From: an uncultured Clostridia bacterium
Lineage (GTDB): Bacteria; Bacillota; Clostridia; Oscillospirales; Acutalibacteraceae
Reading direction: 5' to 3'
Assembly (NCBI GenBank): GCA_945863885.1
Contig: CAMAZY010000020.1
Span: 1 to 49,653 of the forward strand
Length of the DNA: 49,653 bases
Of the stretch, positions 45,196 to 49,653 are shown in pieces. The number at the start of each line of letters is the position of its first letter. The stretch's first letter is position 1. Both the position numbers and the translations under genes were made by a program. The notes beneath the pieces are model-generated. The model was not told the origin of the DNA. It searched no databases and saw nothing but the letters and a program-made list of their open reading frames with translations.

Positions 45196-45390
45196 TGTCT
45201 AGAGGACACTCACACAGTTTTATTCGCCTTTCGGCGAGTGATATTGCTTCGCAGTTATATAATGCTACGCATTGTGATATTGTCCTTCGGACAGTTTTAT
45301 GCGAATAAAATAACACTGAAATCGAAGATTTCAATATCACTATGCCGAAAAGTGCATAATATCACTCTTTCCGAAGGAAAGAATATCACT
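45196..45390. repeat. Array of mini-hairpins with 3-nt loops
   Basis: At least six short stem-loops of 3-7 bp with mostly TTC, TAC or GAA loops follow each other: CGCC/GGCG at 45225, TGC-TTC-GCA at 45245, AATGC-TAC-GCATT at 45261, TGTCC-TTC-GGACA at 45281, GAAATC-GAA-GATTTC at 45318 and CTTTCC-GAA-GGAAAG at 45367. In the left half they are joined by GTGATATT, in the right half by its inverse AATATCAC, so the whole block is one large imperfect palindrome centred near 45305. There is no open frame. It occupies the gap between the M28 gene and the DUF2812-like gene. Confidence 0.8.
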
Positions 45391-45443
45391 TGAAGTTAAA
45401 GGCGCACTTACTCACCACCTTTAGTGGCAGTGCAAAAAAAGTA

Positions 45444-45482
45444 AGAGTTAATGTAGTTTTTTGCTACATTAACTCTTTTTTA
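45444..45482. terminator. Bidirectional terminator
   Basis: A perfect 13-bp stem AGAGTTAATGTAG/CTACATTAACTCT, 7-nt loop, six T on the plus side and TTACTTTTTTT on the minus side. It separates the convergent M28 and DUF2812-like genes. Confidence 0.9.
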
Positions 45483-45531
45483 TCCTTTAGAGTACGACTC
45501 AAATAATGCCCCTTTTTCTTTATTCCAAAAA

Positions 45532-46083
45532 TCAATGATGAACAGTTCCGTCATGTTCATATTTTCTGCATTTAGACCGTTGCTTGCAATAACCGTAGAA
45601 ATAATAAACCGTCGGGCATATGCATACGGCCATAATGGCTGTTATCACCATCAAATCGGGTTTGTTTAGCGTTGACAGGGTTACAGAGAGGAAAAATAAG
45701 ACTGCAAAAATAATCGTAAGAGCGAGCCATGTCAAAGCATATTCCAAAAGTTTGCTTCTTATATAATCCATTCTTACTTCATAGAGCAACGATAAGCTGT
45801 CTTTCTTTTCTTTGGTTCTGTAAAAGGAATAACAACTCCCTTTTGATTCGATCGGTTTTGCGTCATGTTCCGACTGCAAAATGTATTCACATTGAAGCAT
45901 ACTTCTTCCGCCTCTTGAATAGTGCGACAGAAAATAACACATTTGCTTAGGGGTTGACTGCTTAAAAGTGAACCAATGAGAATAGCTGACGCCGGTTAAA
46001 CGGTATCCGCTTTTTTCCATCTCTTCAAGTGTGTTTTCGAGTTTTTCAATATCCCACATAGGGAAATATATGTATTTTTTCAT
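45532..46083 (-). CDS. DUF2812-like membrane protein
   Basis: A 183-aa protein. Its N-terminal half, KKYIYFPMWDIEKLENTLEE followed by MEKSGYRLTGVSYSHWFTFK, has the tryptophan/glycine pattern of DUF2812. Two hydrophobic segments lie at about 115-140 and 145-168, followed by a basic Cys-containing tail. The frame extends to 46134, but that part is remnant RHS sequence. The ATG at 46083 has GAGGTGA at suitable spacing. DUF2812 proteins are usually encoded with a PadR-type regulator; none is seen next to it, so it may have lost its partner. Family assignment is from pattern only. Confidence 0.7.
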   Translation of the reverse strand: MKKYIYFPMWDIEKLENTLEEMEKSGYRLTGVSYSHWFTFKQSTPKQMCYFLSHYSRGGRSMLQCEYILQSEHDAKPIESKGSCYSFYRTKEKKDSLSLLYEVRMDYIRSKLLEYALTWLALTIIFAVLFFLSVTLSTLNKPDLMVITAIMAVCICPTVYYFYGYCKQRSKCRKYEHDGTVHH

Positions 46084-46139
46084 ACCGGTCACCTCATGAG
46101 AAGTATCTCTTGAATGCCTTTTCAGATAGCGCAATTTGC

Positions 46140-46366
46140 ACCGGAATTGTACTTGCAGCAGACTGCCGCAGTTTGTCTTTCCGACCGTATCATAGCTGTA
46201 AGATACGGTCTTGGTCGCCGTTCCTACGGTGCCGGTGGTGTACGGATATTCTTTCTTCGACGTAAGGTTTCCGCCGTTATCATAAGTATAAACAATTGTC
46301 TTGTTTAAGTCAACATTGTTTCTCCGGTGAAACGTCTCAAATCGTCATAAGTATAGCCGTTGTTGC
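46140..46366 (-). pseudogene. RHS-repeat fragment
   Basis: On the minus strand the sequence reads RNNGYTYDDLRRFTGE, then after a 1-nt shift NNVDLNKTIVYTYDNGGNLT and onward to ATKTVSYSYDTVGK. These are YTYD/SYSYD repeats of RHS-type polymorphic toxin proteins. No start, no toxin domain and no complete repeat block remains. The missing A in GGAGAAACAATG breaks the frame. It directly abuts the truncated sigma-factor gene. Confidence 0.78.
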
Positions 46367-46476
46367 GTAGTATCGGAAGCGACATCGATATCCTTGATTC
46401 TTGAAACACAGAATTTATAGATATCGTCATAGTGACGATTGGTCATTTCTTCAATTTCCGCCTTTGAAAGTCCCAT
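46345..46476 (-). pseudogene. Truncated sigma-70 family (ECF-type) sigma factor N-terminus
   Basis: ATG at 46476 with AGGAG 6 nt upstream starts MGLSKAEIEEMTNRHYDDIY and continues KFCVSRIKDIDVASDTTQ, the region 2 helix pattern of small clostridial sigma-70-like factors. After about 38 residues homology stops, and the frame runs into RHS sequence and a stop at 46345. Regions 2.3-4 are missing, so it cannot be a functional sigma factor. The promoter at 46508-46536 looks intact. Confidence 0.72.
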
Positions 46477-46507
46477 GGTGTTCTCCTGCACATATTTTTC
46501 ACTTTAT

Positions 46508-46536
46508 ACTATATCATAAAATAAGTGGTTTGTAAA
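46508..46536 (-). promoter_or_regulatory. Promoter of the truncated sigma gene
   Basis: TTTACA (46536-46531), 17-bp spacer, TATAGT (46513-46508) on the minus strand. The 439-nt stretch from 46477 to the typA stop otherwise holds an AGCACGG/CCGTGCT hairpin near 46575-46605, repeat copy 3 and the typA terminator, but no gene. Confidence 0.65.
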
Positions 46537-46689
46537 GTGAATTTCATGTCAGCCCCACAAATAAGGGGGGGAGCACGGTCGTCCGGAGAAAACAGCCCGT
46601 GCTTATAAAAAATTGAAGAGTATCAAATTGAAAAAGCGAAGCTTTTTTCGCCGGCGGACACAGCTGAACCCCGTTTTCAAATATTCCTG

Positions 46690-46717
46690 AGTGCCGGGAC
46701 GGTTTCAGAGGTTGCCT
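46690..46717. repeat. Inverted-repeat element, copy 3 (one end only)
   Basis: GTGCCGGGACGGTTTCAGAG followed by GTTGCC resembles the right end of copy 1 (ATGTCGGGATGTTTTTAGAG followed by GTTGCC). No matching left end is clear, so this is a decayed or partial copy. Confidence 0.5.
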
Positions 46718-46840
46718 GTACTATATAAGACGCTTTTTGACGGCAAAATGTGACAGGAAAAAGACAAATTTTTTGTTTTTTTGTCGTCAGACACCGCTCA
46801 GAGAGAAAATCCTTTTTCTTTCCGGTCTGAATCGCCGAAA

Positions 46841-46875
46841 AAAGCAGAGGCCGAAAAAATTGTCGCCTCTGCTTT
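46841..46875 (-). terminator. Terminator of typA
   Basis: An 11-bp stem AAAGCAGAGGC/GCCTCTGCTTT with a 13-nt loop, then TTTCGG on the minus strand, 41 nt after the typA stop. Confidence 0.8.
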
Positions 46876-46915
46876 CCTGATCCTATTCCGGCTGACCGTT
46901 TCCGGTCACACTGCC

Positions 46916-48745
46916 TTATTTTCTGAACTGCTTCTTGAGTCTTTGCTCCTTAGAAAGAATCACCTTACGAAGTCTAAGCGAAGTGGGGGTTACTTCAAGA
47001 AGCTCATCATCTTTAATAAACTCCATGCACTGTTCAAGGCTCAAGGTGGTGGGTGGTACAAGTCTGAGTGCATCGTCCGAGCCGGCAGCACGGGTGTTCG
47101 TCAACTGCTTTTTCTTGCAGACGTTGCACGTTACGTCCTCACTCTTGGCACATTCGCCGACAATCATGCCCTCATAGACCGGCACGCCGGGACCGATAAA
47201 CAGACGGCCTCTGTCCTGCGTATTGAAAAGACCGTATCCCGTGCTTTCGCCCGTCTCGTGGACAACAATCGAGCCTCTGTCTCGTGTCTGGATATCGCCC
47301 TTGTACGGCTCGTAGCCGGCAAACAGCTGATTCATAATGCCGTTGCCGTTGGTGTCGGTCATAAACTCGCTGCGGTAGCCGATCAGACCTCTTGCGGGAA
47401 TTCTGAACTCAAGATGCGTCATGCCGCCGTCTCTCGTTCCCATGTTTTCAAGCTCCGCCTTTCTCGATCCGAGCTTTTCCATAACCGCACCGACATAGCT
47501 TTCGGGAACTTCAACAATTAAAAGTTCAATCGGCTCCATTAAAACGCCGTTCTCTTTTTTCATGATAACCTTCGGGCGTGAAACCTGGAACTCATAGCCC
47601 TGGCGGCGCATCGTTTCAATCAGAATCGAAAGATGAAGCTCACCTCTGCCGCTGACCTTGAAGGTGTCGGTCGAGTCGGTCTCCTCGACTCTCATGCTGA
47701 CGTTGGTTTCAACCTCCTTGAAAAGGCGGTCACGGATATTCCGGGAGGTTACGAACTTGCCCTCTTTTCCGGCGAACGGGCTGTCGTTGACAATGAAATT
47801 CATCGAAATCGTCGGTTCATCAATTTTGACAAACGGGAGCGGCTCAACGCATTCGGGGTCACAGGCGGTTTCGCCGATATTGAGATCGGCAATACCCGAT
47901 ACGCAAATCAGGTCACCGAGCGTTGCCGAATCAACCTCCACTCTTTTCAGTCCCTCAAACTGATATAGCTTCGAAATCCGGACGTTCTGTGTCGTACCGT
48001 CGGCTTTGCAAAGAACAACCTGCTGACCGTGCTTGACCGACCCTCTTTCCACTCGGCCGACGCCGATTCTTCCGATATAGTCGTCATAGTCAAGGCTCGA
48101 AAAACGAATCTGTAACGGGCCGTTCCTATCGCCCTTCGGCGGTTCGATATTTTCAAGAATCGAATCAAGAAGCGGCCTCATGTCACCCTCACGCACATCG
48201 CTGTCAAGGGAGGAATAGCCGTCCTTTGCCGAAGCGTAAACAACCGGGAACTCAAGCTGATCCTCATCGGCTCCAAGCTCGATAAACAAATCGATAACCT
48301 CGTCAATGACCTCCGCCGGTCTTGCACCCGGACGGTCGATTTTATTGACGACAACGATGACCTTTTTCTTGACGTCAAGCGCCTTTTTGAGAACAAATCT
48401 TGTCTGCGGCATACAGCCCTCAAAAGCGTCAACAAGCAGCAGCACCCCGTCAACCATGAGCATGATACGCTCCACCTCACCGCCGAAGTCGGCATGACCC
48501 GGGGTGTCAACGATATTGATTTTCGTATCTTTATAATGGATTGCCGTATTCTTAGAAAGAATCGTGATACCTCTTTCCCTTTCAAGGTCGTTAGAGTCCA
48601 TGACCCGTTCGGCGACCTGCTCATTAGAACGGAACGTGCCGCTCTGGCGAAGCATCTGATCGACAAGGGTTGTCTTACCGTGGTCAACGTGCGCAATAAT
48701 CGCCACATTACGCACTTCATTTCTGATATCCATAAATTCACCCAT
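46916..48745 (-). CDS. typA: Ribosome-associated GTPase TypA/BipA
   Basis: A 609-aa translational GTPase involved in ribosome assembly and stress or cold adaptation. G1 is AHVDHGKTT at residues 18-26, then ERERGITI (switch I region), [12 protein letters not shown] and [10 protein letters not shown]. The TypA-specific C-terminal domain includes [17 protein letters not shown] and the [16 protein letters not shown] region. Length is normal. The ATG at 48745 and one four codons later (48733) are both possible; upstream signals do not decide, and the family usually starts close to [15 protein letters not shown]. Single gene with its own promoter and terminator. Confidence 0.97.
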   Translation of the reverse strand: MGEFMDIRNEVRNVAIIAHVDHGKTTLVDQMLRQSGTFRSNEQVAERVMDSNDLERERGITILSKNTAIHYKDTKINIVDTPGHADFGGEVERIMLMVDGVLLLVDAFEGCMPQTRFVLKKALDVKKKVIVVVNKIDRPGARPAEVIDEVIDLFIELGADEDQLEFPVVYASAKDGYSSLDSDVREGDMRPLLDSILENIEPPKGDRNGPLQIRFSSLDYDDYIGRIGVGRVERGSVKHGQQVVLCKADGTTQNVRISKLYQFEGLKRVEVDSATLGDLICVSGIADLNIGETACDPECVEPLPFVKIDEPTISMNFIVNDSPFAGKEGKFVTSRNIRDRLFKEVETNVSMRVEETDSTDTFKVSGRGELHLSILIETMRRQGYEFQVSRPKVIMKKENGVLMEPIELLIVEVPESYVGAVMEKLGSRKAELENMGTRDGGMTHLEFRIPARGLIGYRSEFMTDTNGNGIMNQLFAGYEPYKGDIQTRDRGSIVVHETGESTGYGLFNTQDRGRLFIGPGVPVYEGMIVGECAKSEDVTCNVCKKKQLTNTRAAGSDDALRLVPPTTLSLEQCMEFIKDDELLEVTPTSLRLRKVILSKEQRLKKQFRK

Positions 48746-48782
48746 TTCCTATCTGTTTCGACATATTAAAATTCAACGCTTT

Positions 48783-48811
48783 ATTTTATCACTATCAGCC
48801 GCATTTGGCAA
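48783..48811 (-). promoter_or_regulatory. Promoter of typA
   Basis: TTGCCA (48811-48806), 17-bp spacer, TAAAAT (48788-48783) on the minus strand, about 38 nt before the ATG. Confidence 0.68.
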
Positions 48812-48863
48812 GTTGAATTTGCACAAGCGAAAACCGCCTATTTTGTGCAATTTGACTATTCTT

Positions 48864-49481
48864 TTACTTTTCATCTATTATTATACGCCGTTCGGCGTAA
48901 TAGCTTTTAATATCTGCCGAAACGGTTTCGTCGTCAAGCCGTTCGGCGTAATCGCAAAGAAGCACCGCTATCTTTTCGATTGTTTTTTGTCGGAGTGCTT
49001 CGTCGTATTTCCTGCTGACAAAGCCGGCGGTATTTTTGATATCATCGGGAAAGCCGCCCTCGGGCGCAAAAAGATTGATGCCGATTCCGATAACGATAAA
49101 ATCGGTTTTCCCGTTTTTCGACTGTGCCTTGGTTAAAATTCCGCAAATCTTTTTCCCGTCAAGGTAGACATCGTTGACCCATTTGATCCGGGTTTTCACG
49201 CCGAAAATTTTATCGAGCGTCCGGCTTACCGCCACCGCCGCCATCGGCGTCACATCAAGAAGCCTGTCCTGTTTTACATTCCGCAAAATCACCGACATAT
49301 AGATACCCGTTTTTCCGGGCGAAAAAAAGCTTCTTCCGTTCGTGCCCTTTCCACCGGTCTGTTCTCTTGCGGTCACGGTCGTACCGTTTTCGGCTCCGTT
49401 CTCCGCAAGCAAATATGCCTCGTCGTTCGTGGAGACACAGCGATCGAGGGAGATGATTTTAGTTTTTTGATTTTCGTTCAT
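48864..49481 (-). CDS. birA: Biotin protein ligase, catalytic domain only
   Basis: Attaches biotin to carboxylase carrier lysines via biotinyl-AMP. The protein is 205 aa. Biotin/ATP binding motif TGGKGTNGRSFFSPGKTG (residues 42-59), KWVNDVYLDGKKICGIL (from about 99) and IGIGINL are conserved. There is no N-terminal HTH, so it is a group I enzyme without repressor function. The usual C-terminal SH3-like domain of about 50 residues is missing: the protein stops after RRIIIDEK, and no other frame downstream restores it. It may still be active, or be a truncated copy. GGAAGG lies upstream of the ATG. Confidence 0.9.
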   Translation of the reverse strand: MNENQKTKIISLDRCVSTNDEAYLLAENGAENGTTVTAREQTGGKGTNGRSFFSPGKTGIYMSVILRNVKQDRLLDVTPMAAVAVSRTLDKIFGVKTRIKWVNDVYLDGKKICGILTKAQSKNGKTDFIVIGIGINLFAPEGGFPDDIKNTAGFVSRKYDEALRQKTIEKIAVLLCDYAERLDDETVSADIKSYYAERRIIIDEK

Positions 49482-49529
49482 GTGAAATCATATTCCTTCC
49501 GTAAAAACGTTTTGTGCCGAACGGGTCGG

Positions 49530-49653
49530 CAAATAAAAAGAGCGGTAAATTTTAGTTTATATGTCTAACAGTTGGTTGTTCTTTTTTGGAGTTGACTCCT
49601 TCTATATCTTTACCTTTGCGCTAATGCCGCGCGGGCACTTACTTTCTGACCGA
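49530..49653. repeat. Start of a repeat-like intergenic block at the window edge
   Basis: Contains GGAGTTGACTCC (a small palindrome) and, at the very end, GCGCTAATGCCGCGCGGGCA and CTTACTTTCTGACC. It resembles, from memory, the GGGCACTTACTTTCT hairpin repeats scattered in related clostridial genomes, whose other arm would lie beyond the window. No gene is seen in it. Confidence 0.35.

Noticed and set aside
45196-45390. CRISPR array
   Set aside because: Units are short palindromes with differing stems and inverted linkers, not identical direct repeats with unique spacers, and no cas gene is near.
46781-47521. A 246-codon plus-strand frame at the end of typA
   Set aside because: It is mainly antisense to typA and includes its terminator.

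Overview
The window looks like a chromosomal segment of an anaerobic Clostridia-type Firmicute, most likely a gut or rumen Oscillospiraceae/Ruminococcaceae-like bacterium. The reasons are: the rpoB-rpoC // rpsL-rpsG-fusA cluster, a dnaG-rpoD operon, Firmicute-style S12, a NifU-like/GGGtGRT gene pair, secreted BspA-type leucine-rich-repeat and fibronectin-III proteins with cysteine-rich modules, and consensus sigma-A promoters with strong AGGAGG ribosome binding sites. This assignment is inference; no rRNA operon is present to confirm it.

Region 1 (1-11120, all minus strand) is the transcription/translation core: rpoB and rpoC under one promoter, then rpsL (TTG start), rpsG (GTG start) and the N-terminal part of fusA, cut by the window edge. 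Between rpoC and rpsL lie a broken PBECR-type nuclease gene and a stand-alone structured RNA. The RNA has a perfect TTGACA-17-TATAAT promoter, a 9-bp closing stem and its own terminator. It carries a 5S-like segment but is not a normal 5S.

Region 2 (11120-19640) holds a small XRE regulator, two paralogous zinc-ribbon membrane proteins with almost identical promoters and leaders, and a housekeeping run rpmE - yigZ - dgt - dnaG - rpoD ending in a membrane-anchored GH43-like protein.

Region 3 (19640-27830) has a mobile-looking repeat, a secreted beta-propeller protein, glutamine-dependent NAD synthetase, a secreted FN3 protein, the NifU-like scaffold plus GGGtGRT pair, a compact hairpin RNA candidate, and a two-domain flavodoxin-fold reductase broken by a 1-nt frameshift.

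Region 4 (27830-42000) is the most distinctive part. It is a cell-surface cluster of two large secreted proteins (a GLUG/FN3 protein and a BspA-LRR/Cys-rich/FN3 protein), a LemA-DUF3137 pair, and a LytTR two-component system (response regulator, then GHKL histidine kinase). The kinase stop codon overlaps (ATGA) the start of a secreted BspA-LRR/transglutaminase-like protein, which itself carries a 1-nt frameshift. Two identical pairs of 9-bp direct repeats (21-bp period), each exactly 6 bp upstream of a weak -35 box, precede the response-regulator gene and the DUF3137-lemA operon. Together they suggest an autoregulated LytTR regulon controlling envelope and surface proteins.

Region 5 (42000-49653) has an envelope operon (two paralogous small membrane proteins plus a lipoprotein), a membrane-embedded M28-type peptidase, an array of mini-hairpins with 3-nt loops, a DUF2812-like protein, a gene graveyard (ECF sigma N-terminus joined to an RHS fragment), typA and a short birA. 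A small family of inverted-repeat elements recurs three times, once between the response regulator and its kinase.
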